Notes: a model not told the origin generated them from the letters alone. Numbered from the stretch's first letter, positions 13,275 to 22,261 are shown. The stretch: DNA of 64,000 nucleotides from Nitrososphaerota archaeon (GCA_029785235.1 JAFMAA010000002.1:247712-311711); one strand, 5' to 3'. Program-made: numbers and translations.

Positions 13275-14069
13275 ATGACGCTCAATGTCAAGGTCACCGT
13301 CGACAAGCATTATCCAAAAGTATCCCATGAAGAAGTAGAGCGAATCGTACTTCGGGCTGGGTGCAGAATCAACGGCATCAATCCTGATATCGTAGTCGTA
13401 GTCGGCGGGGACGGTCTCTTCGGCAAAGTGGGCCGGTACGAGGACACCCCATTGCTCTTCGTCGGAACGAGGTCTGACAAGGCGAACGGCACCATGGCCG
13501 TGATGTCAGAAATCTTGTATGACGAGCTTGAGGAGGCGCTCAAGCGCATAGCCATGGGCCAATATTGGGTCGTCGAGAAGCCCAGGCTGGCTGTCTGGGT
13601 GGACGAGCGTTTTGTGGGGACCGTGTTCACTGACGTGTACCTGCAGCGCGGGGCCGAGCCGACCTCGCTGAGGTACACCGTGCGCACCTCGGAGGCCGGG
13701 GCGCCCATCGTGGAGCACGCCATCGGCGACGGCGTCGTCGTGACCACACGCGCCGGGGCCTCAGGCTACTACTCCTATCTCGACAAGATCGGAGCCGGCA
13801 ACCTGTTCGAGCCAGGGAGGGCCGCGCTCGTCAGCAACGACGAGATCGGCATATGTCACATCGTGCCTACCGCGCTCACGAGAGAAGGGTCGGAGAGGAG
13901 GGAGCTGAGGTTCTCAGTGGGCATCGAAAGCGAGGTCGAGCTGTCCCTCGACAGGGAGGCGAGCGCGTTCCTCTACGGGCTGGACTCCCCGGTCGCTGTC
14001 CACGTCGGGACCAGCGTGAAGATCTTCAAGAGCAAGAGCGTCACAAGGCTTGTCAAACGAGGCCGCTGA
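13275..14069 (+). CDS. NAD kinase-like protein
   Basis: The diacylglycerol/NAD kinase fold is marked by VVVVGGDGLFGK (GGDG, ATP-binding), by GASGYYSYLDKIGAG and by HIVPTALT, which match the NAD kinase core that converts NAD to NADP. The protein is 264 residues, normal for archaeal members. ATG 13275 lies 25 bases after TATA GTTAATAAC. With NAMPT nearby, the element could both rebuild NAD and phosphorylate it. Confidence 0.8.
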   Translation: MTLNVKVTVDKHYPKVSHEEVERIVLRAGCRINGINPDIVVVVGGDGLFGKVGRYEDTPLLFVGTRSDKANGTMAVMSEILYDELEEALKRIAMGQYWVVEKPRLAVWVDERFVGTVFTDVYLQRGAEPTSLRYTVRTSEAGAPIVEHAIGDGVVVTTRAGASGYYSYLDKIGAGNLFEPGRAALVSNDEIGICHIVPTALTREGSERRELRFSVGIESEVELSLDREASAFLYGLDSPVAVHVGTSVKIFKSKSVTRLVKRGR

Positions 14070-14074
14070 GGCGT

Positions 14075-14611
14075 CTATTCCAGATACGCATATTCCTCGT
14101 TGATGGGAAAGCGCAGTGTGCTCCTCCCGCACGCCTTGCATGTAAGGACGAGGACTGTGGGAGCGTCAGCATCAGGAGGGAGCTGGTGAGGGAGCTTGAT
14201 TGGCTGGGTGGTCGACAGCTTCCTGTAGTCCCTGAGGGCGACGTGAAAATCGCTTCCTTTGCATCCGAAGCATGTCATATCGAGCTTCTTCTCGGGTCCC
14301 TCTCCCGTCGGCCCCTGGGAGCCACTGGTTCCTGTAGGCGATGGCGCGTTGAGCTGCATGGAGGGGCTTCTCTCAGCAGCCCAGATGATGCCCGCCAACA
14401 CCTTCTTCGTGTCATCTTTGTCCAGGTTGAGGGCTATCGTCGTGGTGGCCTCCTTCAGGACCCCTTTGACGCGGAGTGTCGCCCTGATCACGACCTCTGC
14501 TTCGTTTGTCTCGGCGAGCTCGTTCCCAGTGACGGAGATCGACCCGACCTTGTAGTACCGGCCCCCTCTGATGGGCTTCTTTCCATAGACGTAGGCCGCG
14601 CTGTCTGCCAA
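14075..14611 (-). CDS. Zinc-ribbon protein downstream of NAMPT
   Basis: 178 residues: an N-terminal half that looks like a beta-rich fold (EAEVVIRATLRVKGVLKEAT), a Gly/Ser/Pro linker, and a C-terminal zinc ribbon with TCFGCKG and TCKACGR. TTG 14611 follows the NAMPT stop by one base, so the two are co-transcribed and probably coupled. No family is recognised; a role linked to NAD salvage is only suggested by position. Confidence 0.6.
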   Translation of the reverse strand: MADSAAYVYGKKPIRGGRYYKVGSISVTGNELAETNEAEVVIRATLRVKGVLKEATTTIALNLDKDDTKKVLAGIIWAAERSPSMQLNAPSPTGTSGSQGPTGEGPEKKLDMTCFGCKGSDFHVALRDYRKLSTTQPIKLPHQLPPDADAPTVLVLTCKACGRSTLRFPINEEYAYLE

Positions 14612-14612
14612 C

Positions 14613-16094
14613 CTATGCTGCCTCCGGTATCACGACATGGCCTGGTGCAGTCGCTGGCCGCCACTGCTGGACGTCGCTGAGACCGTACTTCTCCCTGATC
14701 CGCCTGACTTCGAGGAGAACCCCCTCTGAGAGCTTGACGCTCAGCTGCCTTGGCATCTGCCGGTGGGCGATGGCGTAGATATCGTCCCAGCTCTGGCGTG
14801 CCGAGACCTCGTCCTCCCCGTCGAAGCTCCAGACGGTCTTGAAGAGGCTGTTCTCGAGCCTCGGGGAGGCCGTCCCTTCGCTGCCCATGGGGCGCAGCTC
14901 GACATAGACGTCACCATTCTCATCACGGAGGAGGTCCACGATGCCCGGGATCGACTGCTTGATGTCAGAGGCCGCGAACTTCATCCTGTTGGCTCCGTTG
15001 GAGTATGCCGTCTTCATCGACCACCCGAGGTAGTCCCTATCGACGTCCTTGTAGAACCCGGAGCCGACCCCGTAGAATACGAAGCCGAGGGGTATCTTCG
15101 CGTTGTGGAGGACAGCGTCATACTCGCGGGCCTTGCGGAAGCTCATGCCCTCCCCTATTATCACTGACAGATTGTCGAGGCCGTTTTTCACCTTCTGTTC
15201 CCAGATGGCCTGCGCCTGCCCTATGACGTCGCCGCTGTCTGGCCTGAATACCACAAAGACTCCCTTCGACTTCGCGAAGTTGGCCACATCGACGAGGTAC
15301 TCCCAGATGAACCGCCAGGGGTCGTAGGTGTCTATCACGACGGCGACTATGCTCTGGCCATGCTTCCGTGCGTTCGCGATCCCCCACTTGTAGGCGTCGA
15401 GCTCCTGGTCGAACTGCTGGATCACCTTGTGGGCCTCCGCGGCTATGCTCCCGACCTGGGCGTGCGGGGTCCAGGACGCGGAGGCGAAGTCGTCGGTCCC
15501 TTGAAGGAAGAGATTCCATGCGGTCCCGCCCCAGTAGGCAGCCTCCATGGTTGGGTACCCTCTGAATCCGAACGAGTGGAACCTGTTGAGCGGAAGCCTG
15601 CTCTTCTCGGCGTTGTCGCCTTCCAGATAGCGCGCCATCCACATGGCCCTGGTTGCGCAGCCTGACGGGAAGAACGGCTTCAGCAGCACGACCTCATGCC
15701 AGGTCACGAGCTCGCCGAACCCCTTTACTGTGTTCCTGACCTGTGCAAACGGGGTGCCCGCAGGCACATACGTGCCGTCGGGGACCGCTTCGATCGCCAC
15801 CGGGGGCTTTCCGCCGAAGTCCTTCACCACAGACATCCAGAGGTCGGTCGGGAATTCCTGTTCAGAGTGCATCCTCCTCGTGAGCCTCTCGGCCTCGTCG
15901 ACCATCTCCCTTGTGACCTTCATCCTCGAGTACCAGTCGTTGACCTGCTCGTTGAAGCCGTAGAGGAGCATGGCCCTGTTGCGGTTGTAGATGTGGCTGG
16001 CTTCCCAGTCTGTGTTCCGCTTCAGGTATGTGTGGCTGAGATTGTAATAGTCAGTCCAGAGAACCGGGTTCCGAATTATCTCTAGATAATCCAT
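14613..16094 (-). CDS. nadV: Nicotinamide phosphoribosyltransferase (NAMPT)
   Basis: Converts nicotinamide and PRPP to nicotinamide mononucleotide, the salvage route to NAD. Family motifs are FHSFGFRGYPTMEAAYWGGT, VVIDTYDPWRF, VFRPDSGDVIG, IGEGMSFRKA and GFVFYGVGSGFYKD. At 493 residues the enzyme is full length. NAMPT is uncommon in archaea but frequent in large phages, which use it to restore NAD in the host; the adjacent NAD kinase and Nudix genes fit that reading. ATG 16094 follows a CTTTTATTG box by about 33 bases. Confidence 0.9.
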   Translation of the reverse strand: MDYLEIIRNPVLWTDYYNLSHTYLKRNTDWEASHIYNRNRAMLLYGFNEQVNDWYSRMKVTREMVDEAERLTRRMHSEQEFPTDLWMSVVKDFGGKPPVAIEAVPDGTYVPAGTPFAQVRNTVKGFGELVTWHEVVLLKPFFPSGCATRAMWMARYLEGDNAEKSRLPLNRFHSFGFRGYPTMEAAYWGGTAWNLFLQGTDDFASASWTPHAQVGSIAAEAHKVIQQFDQELDAYKWGIANARKHGQSIVAVVIDTYDPWRFIWEYLVDVANFAKSKGVFVVFRPDSGDVIGQAQAIWEQKVKNGLDNLSVIIGEGMSFRKAREYDAVLHNAKIPLGFVFYGVGSGFYKDVDRDYLGWSMKTAYSNGANRMKFAASDIKQSIPGIVDLLRDENGDVYVELRPMGSEGTASPRLENSLFKTVWSFDGEDEVSARQSWDDIYAIAHRQMPRQLSVKLSEGVLLEVRRIREKYGLSDVQQWRPATAPGHVVIPEAA

Positions 16095-16224
16095 CTGCTA
16101 TCTGTCAGTTCTCTCTAGCTGACAATAAAAGGAGCCAGCGACATCGCCAGGGAAAGTACGACCTTGGACCGCAACATACCGAGAAGGCGCCGTCATTATT
16201 AACGCGTCACGAGAGTGGTGGCCC

Positions 16225-16533
16225 TTATTCCCTGTCTTTCCTGCTTGTGAACGGGTTTATCTCCACGTACGACGCTGCGACCATGTCATCAGATACTCCT
16301 GCTAACAAGTCCCTGGGCCGCTTCTTCCAGACGGTAGCACCTTGCCTCCTGACCTCGACTATGCGGTGCATGGGGATCTCCACAGCTTCGCCATCGGCAT
16401 CGACAGCGTTGATGAACGAATTGAGCGTCACCTCAGGGTAGTCCTTACCGTCCCTGTACACCACCGTGTACAGGTCAGGGTTGTCGGAGTACCTGGCCCG
16501 GCTGATCACTTCTTCGAGTTCTCCTTTCAACAT
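16225..16533 (-). CDS. DUF504 (MJ1316-type) protein
   Basis: The C-terminal half contains IPMHRIVEVRRQGATVWKKR, the hallmark of the DUF504/MJ1316 RNA-binding domain found in archaea and fused to some tRNA- or RNA-end-processing enzymes. At 102 residues it is a stand-alone domain with a short tail. ATG 16533 follows a CTTAAAT box by about 38 bases, so the mRNA may carry a short leader. Confidence 0.65.
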   Translation of the reverse strand: MLKGELEEVISRARYSDNPDLYTVVYRDGKDYPEVTLNSFINAVDADGEAVEIPMHRIVEVRRQGATVWKKRPRDLLAGVSDDMVAASYVEINPFTSRKDRE

Positions 16534-16618
16534 GTTTCACCAACATTTCAAGTGGATCAACAATTTAAGGCCCTTGCCGACCCGGCCCAGGTTTTAACGT
16601 AGACCCGACTTTGTATCC

Positions 16619-16996
16619 ATGGGCAGGTCACAGGTCCCGCTATGCAACTACCTCCAAGACGACGATATGATAGAGTATCTGAGGTTCAAGGACTACGCTC
16701 AAGCCATAGAATACGTGGACTTGATCAAGGGTGTGCTTACAAGAGCCAACGACGCGGTGAAGATAAAATGGCGAGGCGGAAAGGAGACGGGGTTGTCAGA
16801 AGCGGTGTTTCCATGGATCGAGTGGCACTTCGGCCCCATAGCATCGTTCAGGTACATCGTGAAAATACTAATAGACAGGCGCGCCGTGGACGAGGCGACG
16901 GTGGCTTGGCTCATCACCAGGCTGAAGGCGGTGGCCCCGGCTATCTACAGGACGGTATCTGACGCTGACCTGACCAACATGATAGACAATTTTTGA
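16619..16996 (+). CDS. Hypothetical protein, 125 aa
   Basis: A soluble, mainly helical protein with an aromatic N-terminus (LQDDDMIEYLRFKDYAQAIE) and a Leu/Ala-rich C-terminal half. The TATA box GGTTTTAACG is 25 bases upstream of ATG 16619. No family is recognised. Confidence 0.6.
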   Translation: MGRSQVPLCNYLQDDDMIEYLRFKDYAQAIEYVDLIKGVLTRANDAVKIKWRGGKETGLSEAVFPWIEWHFGPIASFRYIVKILIDRRAVDEATVAWLITRLKAVAPAIYRTVSDADLTNMIDNF

Positions 16997-17002
16997 GGCT
17001 GT

Positions 17003-17230
17003 CTAGGCCCCTGGTGCTCCCATCAGCGTTAGCGTTGACTTCACTCCCGGGATCATCCTGATGTCACGAACAAGCTCAGACACAGATTCCTTTTTCTCTG
17101 TCTCGACGCTAATTATGAGGTCGAATAGCCCTTCGGTGGCATAGATTGTGCAACCTTTGACGTCGCCCAGGGTCTTTCTAACCTGCTTGACAGCTTCGGA
17201 CTCGGCGATGACCAAAACGAATGCCTTCAA
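17003..17230 (-). CDS. Stand-alone Lrp/AsnC ligand-binding (RAM) domain
   Basis: 75 residues with the alternating beta-alpha pattern of the Lrp/AsnC effector domain: FVLVIAESEAVKQVRKTL, then YATEGLFDLIISVET and IRMIPGVKSTLTL. The usual N-terminal winged helix is absent. Such single-domain proteins can modulate full-length Lrp regulators by mixed oligomers. The TTG start at 17230 is 25 bases after CTTTTAT. Confidence 0.75.
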   Translation of the reverse strand: MKAFVLVIAESEAVKQVRKTLGDVKGCTIYATEGLFDLIISVETEKKESVSELVRDIRMIPGVKSTLTLMGAPGA

Positions 17231-17285
17231 TACTAATGCATGCCCTAATATGATAAAAGCACCGTTGAAAGTCGACAGCAGATGC

Positions 17286-18404
17286 CTAGGTCGCTGTGGC
17301 GACGGCCGACGCTATGGCGCCGTCACCGGCCACGAGGACACTGTATTGCTGTCCTGAAGCGAACCCGCTTGGCAATGATGCCGCTGCGCTGCACTGGTCG
17401 CCGTGGCAGGTGGGCGAGATGTAAGAGAGCTGGCCGCTGTACATGAAAGTGATTGACGAGTTGGCTGCGAGCGCATAGAACGACCTGACCGTCGAGTTGG
17501 AGTCAGAGCCTTCCCTGTCTGATGACGTCGAAGCGTGGGCGACCGGGACGATGGTGCCGTTGGAGAGGAAGGTGAACGCCGCCTGAAGCGGAGGATGGTC
17601 GGAGCGGGACCCGTTGGCCAGGGGGCCCACGAGCAGTGTCTGGAGGACAACCGTAGACTGGCCCCTGTTCGTGACGGTCACAGAGATGGAACTATTGGAA
17701 AGCACCACGGACGTTATGTAGATGCTGTTGTTGGGGCCGTGGTCGCCATGGTTGTCGCTGTTGAGCCAGGCCATGCTGCTGGTCGGGATCTCGTGGCCTT
17801 GGTGCGCATCGTCGGCGTTGAACTGCCCCTTGGGGAAGGCGAATACATGAACCGCCGGCGAGATTATGAATTCTGGGAGTGACTTGCTCCCTATGTTTGC
17901 AATGTTGGTCGTGAGGTCGAGCAGGACCCCAGAAGGTGCTGATGTACCGTTGATCACCAGGCCGCCGCCTATGGCCACGACGAACTCACCGGAAGGGACG
18001 AATGCGGTGTAGTTCTGGCCGTCGTATGTGACGGTGGCGGCAGTGACATTGAACTTCACAAGGTTGTAGGATCCCGAAGGGACGTTTGCCGTGCCGATGG
18101 TCTGGCTGACGTTGACTATGCTGAACAGCTGGAGGGTGCCTGACGCAGCGACCGTGTACCACCCGGAGCTGTTGCCGGCTCTGGTCATGTGGACTTGGAC
18201 GCCACCGTATGACACGTAGGCCGCCGTGACGCCGGCAGGCGCAGTGGGCGGGTCTGTCACAGCGACAGACAGAGTCCCTGCCCCCAGAGACTGCGCTTGA
18301 GGGCTGGAGCTCCGTTGCATCTGCAAAGTCAGGCCGCCGATAATGGCACCTGCCAGGAACAGGGCGGCCACCACGGCTACCACCGATTGGCGTCTTACGC
18401 TCAT
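17286..18404 (-). CDS. Secreted DUF4382-type protein
   Basis: An N-terminal signal or anchor (SVVAVVAALFLAGAIIGGLT) leads into a long Ser/Thr/Asn-rich beta protein. The segment GTLSVAVTDPPTAPAGVTAA and later SGSYNLVKFNVTAATVTYDG match the start and core of DUF4382, an extracytoplasmic domain common in archaea and bacteria. Many N-x-S/T sites suggest glycosylation. ATG 18404 is 25 bases after a GTTAAAT box; an upstream in-frame ATG precedes that box and is rejected. Confidence 0.75.
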   Translation of the reverse strand: MSVRRQSVVAVVAALFLAGAIIGGLTLQMQRSSSPQAQSLGAGTLSVAVTDPPTAPAGVTAAYVSYGGVQVHMTRAGNSSGWYTVAASGTLQLFSIVNVSQTIGTANVPSGSYNLVKFNVTAATVTYDGQNYTAFVPSGEFVVAIGGGLVINGTSAPSGVLLDLTTNIANIGSKSLPEFIISPAVHVFAFPKGQFNADDAHQGHEIPTSSMAWLNSDNHGDHGPNNSIYITSVVLSNSSISVTVTNRGQSTVVLQTLLVGPLANGSRSDHPPLQAAFTFLSNGTIVPVAHASTSSDREGSDSNSTVRSFYALAANSSITFMYSGQLSYISPTCHGDQCSAAASLPSGFASGQQYSVLVAGDGAIASAVATAT

Positions 18405-18562
18405 GGTATATGGGAAAGCGGCAGAATTTAACACATTTGGCGTTGAATTCGTGAACGGGGTTTCAAACTGTTTGAACAACCATGCAACGGCTTAGAACGA
18501 GCCACGAATGGCTAATGGAGGTGATTTTGCGGCGCTTTTTAGAATCGCCGAAGTCATAGCGC

Positions 18563-19180
18563 GTGATCACCGTCCGCCTGGCAAAAACAGAAGCCGAGGC
18601 AGAAGCTCTAGCCCCCATGGTGCGCGACGCGTTCAAGGACGAGGACCTCGGCATCGACGCCTACAAGAGGTGGTATTTGAGGAACGGCAAGTGCCTGATA
18701 GTGGCCTATGACGACCGCAAAGCCCCTCTGGGGTACATCGACTACTTCCCGCTCACAGGGACGGGGGACGCCCGGCTGGTGACTGGAGGCTCAGAAGGGG
18801 ACATCGTGCCAGAAACAGACTTCACCACCCCAGGATCTATGAAGACTGCCAATGTAGCCTATCTGGCAGGCATAGTCGTGGCCTCCCATGGGTCAGAAGC
18901 GGGGAAGGACGTCACGGCGGCCCTGATGGCAGGCATGGCGGCCCACCTGAAGAAATACTACGGGGACCGGCGTGTCACACTTCTCGGGATAGCGTACAGC
19001 GCCGAAGGAGGGCGCATCATGAGAAGGATGGACGGGAACGTCATGGTTCCTGGGAGCCAGCGGAAGGACGGTCACGACCTCTACCGGGTCGACCTGGTGC
19101 CGGAGCTGCGGCAGTATGTCTTTGAGACCGCTGTAAGACGGCTGGCCAGGGACAGGGTCGACGTCTGGATGGAGATCTAG
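18563..19180 (+). CDS. GNAT-like acetyltransferase
   Basis: 205 residues with an N-terminal ITVRLAKTEAEAEALAPMVR typical of GNAT domains, a central strand VAYLAGIVVASHGSEAGKDV resembling the acetyl-CoA-binding V/I-x-x-x-x-Q/R-G-x-G/A loop but with changed glycines, and helix GRIMRRMDG. It is a divergent member. The GTG start lies 25-30 bases after CTTTTTAG. Its end overlaps the convergent TFS gene by 4 bases. Confidence 0.55.
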   Translation: MITVRLAKTEAEAEALAPMVRDAFKDEDLGIDAYKRWYLRNGKCLIVAYDDRKAPLGYIDYFPLTGTGDARLVTGGSEGDIVPETDFTTPGSMKTANVAYLAGIVVASHGSEAGKDVTAALMAGMAAHLKKYYGDRRVTLLGIAYSAEGGRIMRRMDGNVMVPGSQRKDGHDLYRVDLVPELRQYVFETAVRRLARDRVDVWMEI

Positions 19181-19488
19181 GCGTACTCGCGCCAGGTGTG
19201 GTTGCACTTCACGCACCTGTAGAACCTCGTGGTCGGCTCGTCGCCTCCCCTAGTCTGCTGCATGAACCAAGTAGCCTTTCCGTGGCCGCACTTCGGGCAC
19301 TCTTCGTCGACGGTTGAGACTCCATCGGTGGCGGCGCCGTCGATGGTCTTCATGGCTTCCGGGTCGGCGCCTTCAGAGCGTTCGACGACCTTGACACTCG
19401 CCTGCTCGCTATATCCGCACTTGGAGCAGACGTAACCATCGGCCTGCCGCCTCATGTATGAGCTGCACTTTGGGCAGAACTTCAACAT
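19177..19488 (-). CDS. tfs: Transcription factor S (RNA polymerase cleavage factor)
   Basis: Two zinc ribbons: KFCPKCSSYM...CSKCGYS and ECPKCGHGKATWFMQQTRGG followed by DEPTTRFYRCVKCNHTW. The DE pair in the second ribbon inserts into the RNA polymerase secondary channel and triggers transcript cleavage in backtracked complexes. The protein is 103 residues, typical. The TATA box GTTATTAAC is 25 bases upstream. A TFS-like gene on a mobile element could alter host transcription, as known for some archaeal viruses. Confidence 0.9.
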   Translation of the reverse strand: MLKFCPKCSSYMRRQADGYVCSKCGYSEQASVKVVERSEGADPEAMKTIDGAATDGVSTVDEECPKCGHGKATWFMQQTRGGDEPTTRFYRCVKCNHTWREYA

Positions 19489-19534
19489 GGTGATAGCCGC
19501 GCTGAGTTAATAACGACAGTGGACGCGCCGGCTG

Positions 19535-19927
19535 TCAGTACTTCCCTGCCTTGATGTCTTCCAGGATCTTCTCGGCCGCAGCCAACTCTTCCGGTGTCGC
19601 CTTCCCCTCCGCAGCGCGGAGTATGACGAGGAGGATGTCTGCTTGCATGCGCATGTGCTCGAACGCCGAGTCCAGGTCGGTACCCAGCTGGTACCGCCTG
19701 TGCATGTAGCCTACAGTGGTAGCAGCGGCGGTAATCACTCCCCCGAGAACCAGGGCCAGCATAACGATGTTGTACTCGGGGAACTTCACGCTCACTATGA
19801 CGACAAAGCCTGAGAAACTGACGAGCAAGGACAGGTAGGACGAGTACCCGTTCCTGGTGTCGAACCATCTTCTCTTGGCCCACTCCTTCTTGACCCAACA
19901 CCACCAACCGCCCTTCGGGTTGTTCAC
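19535..19927 (-). CDS. Two-helix membrane protein
   Basis: 130 residues: a Trp- and Lys-rich N-terminus, two membrane segments (about residues 31-48, SLLVSFSGFVVIVS, and 55-75, VMLALVLGGVITAAATTVGY) and a cytoplasmic helical tail. Its start overlaps the stop of the upstream membrane gene by 4 bases. No family is recognised. Confidence 0.65.
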   Translation of the reverse strand: MNNPKGGWWCWVKKEWAKRRWFDTRNGYSSYLSLLVSFSGFVVIVSVKFPEYNIVMLALVLGGVITAAATTVGYMHRRYQLGTDLDSAFEHMRMQADILLVILRAAEGKATPEELAAAEKILEDIKAGKY

Positions 19928-20154
19928 TCTACAAACACCTTCCCCAGCCTGCGCACGCCTGCGAGCAGCGTGGCGTCAAACAGCGCCACGAGCGACATGG
20001 CTAGCCCCGAGGCGCCCATCACCGCCCTGACTTCGAGGGTGGACACCGGCACGGTCCAGCCCGGGGTGACCGCCAGCAGCACAAGTGGGATCCCCACGAA
20101 CACCAACAGGAAGAGGAACCCTAGCGGGAGATGCTCTCTTTCCACTCCATCCAC
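19924..20154 (-). CDS. Small membrane protein
   Basis: About 76 residues with two hydrophobic helices (PLGFLFLLVFVGIPLVLLAV and VMGASGLAMSLVALFDATLL). GTG 20154 or 20145 are both possible; either lies inside the end of the upstream gene, so the start depends on coupling. It forms a three-gene leftward operon with its neighbours. Confidence 0.55.
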   Translation of the reverse strand: MDGVEREHLPLGFLFLLVFVGIPLVLLAVTPGWTVPVSTLEVRAVMGASGLAMSLVALFDATLLAGVRRLGKVFVE

Positions 20155-20501
20155 ACTCCTTCTATCTTCCTGAGTATCACGCTCTTCTCCACAGCGAACA
20201 GGGCGTTCCTGCGAGAGTAGCCGTTGGTAATGACCACCCGCCTGTCGCCGTTCTGGGTGGCGTACACCTCTATGTTGCCTCCCCACCGGCCCAGCCGCTG
20301 CTCGTCAGAGCGCTTGCCCGGGTTCGGCTCCCTATCGAGGAGCTCTGCGAGTATCGAGCCGCCGAAGAAGGCACCGATCTTGGCCCTGGACTCGACCACC
20401 GACTTTGGCGATGCCTTGTCAAGCACGAGTGACATGGTGACTATCTCAGTGAGAGCGGGATTGTTGTTGTTGGGGTCTACGAGCCTGGCGGCGATATCCA
20501 T
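20121..20501 (-). CDS. Hypothetical protein, 126 aa
   Basis: A soluble alpha/beta protein with LTEIVTMSLVLDKASPKSVV and a C-terminal strand-rich part (GNIEVYATQNGDRRVVITN). The TATA box GCTTAAAT is about 25 bases before ATG 20501, making it first gene of an operon with the two membrane proteins that follow. No family is recognised. Confidence 0.6.
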   Translation of the reverse strand: MDIAARLVDPNNNNPALTEIVTMSLVLDKASPKSVVESRAKIGAFFGGSILAELLDREPNPGKRSDEQRLGRWGGNIEVYATQNGDRRVVITNGYSRRNALFAVEKSVILRKIEGVWMEWKESISR

Positions 20502-20577
20502 GCCAACATTAGACAGCGGGTAATTTAAGCAGATGAGGGCCTAATAGACAGACGATCGCTTATTGCATTGACCGACA

Positions 20578-20805
20578 CTAGGACGTCTGGAACCCGCCAC
20601 GGCCCAGCCGCCCGGCATTCACGGATCCCAGCTCGTAGGTGCACCCGCACGTGATCTGCTCCTGGTCGAGCGGGTGGGTCAGCGGGGTCACGTAGTATTT
20701 CGCCGGGGTCGCCACATAGCACATCCTGCCGGTATGGCGAGGGTGGCGGCACGACGGGCAAAAAACGCCTGCCTTTACAGCTGCGGCCTCGGCCTCTGTT
20801 AGCAT
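20578..20805 (-). CDS. Small zinc-binding protein
   Basis: 75 residues with FCPSCRHPRHTGRMC and later CGC, giving several Cys/His for a zinc site, and a short helix at the N-terminus. ATG 20805 is about 25 bases after GTTTTAAG; an earlier in-frame ATG falls too near the box. Function is unknown. Confidence 0.5.
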   Translation of the reverse strand: MLTEAEAAAVKAGVFCPSCRHPRHTGRMCYVATPAKYYVTPLTHPLDQEQITCGCTYELGSVNAGRLGRGGFQTS

Positions 20806-20848
20806 GGCAACAGAGCGGCCAGGCACTTAAAACGTGCTGGACCGGACG

Positions 20849-21373
20849 TCAGGGATACGAGAACAGCCCCGACTCGGAAGCGAGGTAACAGCGCACATCC
20901 TTCCCTTCCAGCGCAGTGGCCATGAGGTCGAGATTCTCTTTCTTGTCTTCTAGCAGTATCACGGTAGAATACCCAACGGTCAGCTCTCCCAGCTTCTCCT
21001 TCTTCCAGTCCTCGTCTCTGCCGCTCATGTCCTCTCTCATGACCAGCTTGTCGTAGGGCACATTGTACTTCTTGAGGAGCGCGCTCACCTCCCCTACCTG
21101 AGCTGACGACCCGGCGCTGAGGATCACCACCGGCATCCCCCTCTTCTCGCACGCCTGGACGTACTCTATGGCCTTCATGTTAGGGACGAAGAGGTGGTTG
21201 TAGCGGCGCTTCGCAGCTTCGTAGATGGCTTCCTTGAGGCCGTGGCCGAGAGAACGCACCTGGGCCCTGGACAGCGGCTTGCCCATTATGTCTTCCGAAG
21301 CGGCAGCAACCGCGGCTCCGCTCATGAAGAGGGTGTCGTCGAAGTCAGAGACAACTATGGAGTCGTTGCTCAT
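20849..21373 (-). CDS. HAD-superfamily hydrolase
   Basis: Motif I is VVSDFDDTLFMSG (nucleophile DxDxT), motif II the Ser/Thr region VVILSAGSSAQ, and the acidic motif IV is VILLEDKKENLD. The cap is short and helical. It is probably a small phosphatase. ATG 21373 sits 25 bases after the TATA box GTTTTATG, whereas the ATG at 21385 is only 13 bases away, so the shorter form is chosen. Confidence 0.75.
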   Translation of the reverse strand: MSNDSIVVSDFDDTLFMSGAAVAAASEDIMGKPLSRAQVRSLGHGLKEAIYEAAKRRYNHLFVPNMKAIEYVQACEKRGMPVVILSAGSSAQVGEVSALLKKYNVPYDKLVMREDMSGRDEDWKKEKLGELTVGYSTVILLEDKKENLDLMATALEGKDVRCYLASESGLFSYP

Positions 21374-21378
21374 GGCCT

Positions 21379-21810
21379 TTAACATCCTTGGAACATAAAA
21401 CCGCCAGCAGCATTGACGGCCCTATGCGGCTTCTTGAGACCCGGGGCAGCCCGGCTGGATATGTACGCGGATATCTCTTCCGTCGTCACGAGGGAGTCGA
21501 TGGCCCTCTTTGAAACGGACACGATCCTGGCTATGTCGCCGATCTTGGCCCAGGTGCCGTCTGGAACTGTGTACACGCCGTGCCTTCGCATCTGCCAGCC
21601 CAGAGAGATAGGGGCCAGGGCCTCGTAGCTGTTTCCGGGCGCGTCAAGTAGTCTTAGAGCCAGGTTGCGCTTGTTGCTGAACTTGAACCCTATGAGCGGC
21701 GCCTGTTCGCGGGACCCTTGTGTCGGTCTCCCGAAAGAGAACGTCGTATGGCACCAGTGCTGGCCTTCGGAGAACTTCCCGATCCACACCGAGACCGTTA
21801 TCTCTTCCAC
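21379..21810 (-). CDS. Hypothetical protein, 143 aa
   Basis: The N-terminal half looks like beta strands (EEITVSVWIGKFSEGQHW), the C-terminal half like helices with a possible helix-turn-helix (AKIGDIARIVSVSKRAIDSL). It ends just upstream of the HAD gene promoter. No family is recognised. Confidence 0.55.
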   Translation of the reverse strand: MEEITVSVWIGKFSEGQHWCHTTFSFGRPTQGSREQAPLIGFKFSNKRNLALRLLDAPGNSYEALAPISLGWQMRRHGVYTVPDGTWAKIGDIARIVSVSKRAIDSLVTTEEISAYISSRAAPGLKKPHRAVNAAGGFMFQGC

Positions 21811-21816
21811 ATAACG

Positions 21817-22194
21817 TCACCAATCGTAGAGCCAGCTTCTCAGGTTGGCCGAGTTGTACAGCGTGTCGCCGCACCTAGGGCAGGGGGCGTGGAATGCACA
21901 TTCGACCACGGAGTAATCGTGGTCGCACCGATGACCATGGAGCCTGTCATGGTTGATGCAGTAGAACGGATGCCCTTTGGGGTCGCCCGAGCAGTACAAG
22001 TTGGAGTCGAGGATGCCCTCGATGGCTGTGATTCCTGTGTCGTGGCGGCGCTCATGTATCCCTGCCCACGTCAGCATTTCCATGCCGCATTTCTGGCACT
22101 TCATCGGGAAGCAGGTCGTGCAGAAGTACGTGTTGCCGCCGCGCAGCGCCATGGTCGCCAGGGGATGTATCTGGCAATACAGCACGTAGACCAT
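21817..22194 (-). CDS. Cysteine/histidine-rich zinc protein
   Basis: 125 residues with four or five potential zinc knuckles: CTTCFPMKCQKCGMEML, then HERRHDTG, CINHDRLHGHRCDHD and CPRCGDTL. Several treble-clef or ring-like folds are possible. The TATA box GCTTTTAG lies 25 bases before ATG 22194. Function is unknown. Confidence 0.6.
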   Translation of the reverse strand: MVYVLYCQIHPLATMALRGGNTYFCTTCFPMKCQKCGMEMLTWAGIHERRHDTGITAIEGILDSNLYCSGDPKGHPFYCINHDRLHGHRCDHDYSVVECAFHAPCPRCGDTLYNSANLRSWLYDW

Positions 22195-22261
22195 GACAAT
22201 ATCACGCGAGCGGGGCTAAAAGCACCGGCGCCCGTTTAATACGCAGGCGTCCATTCATAGC

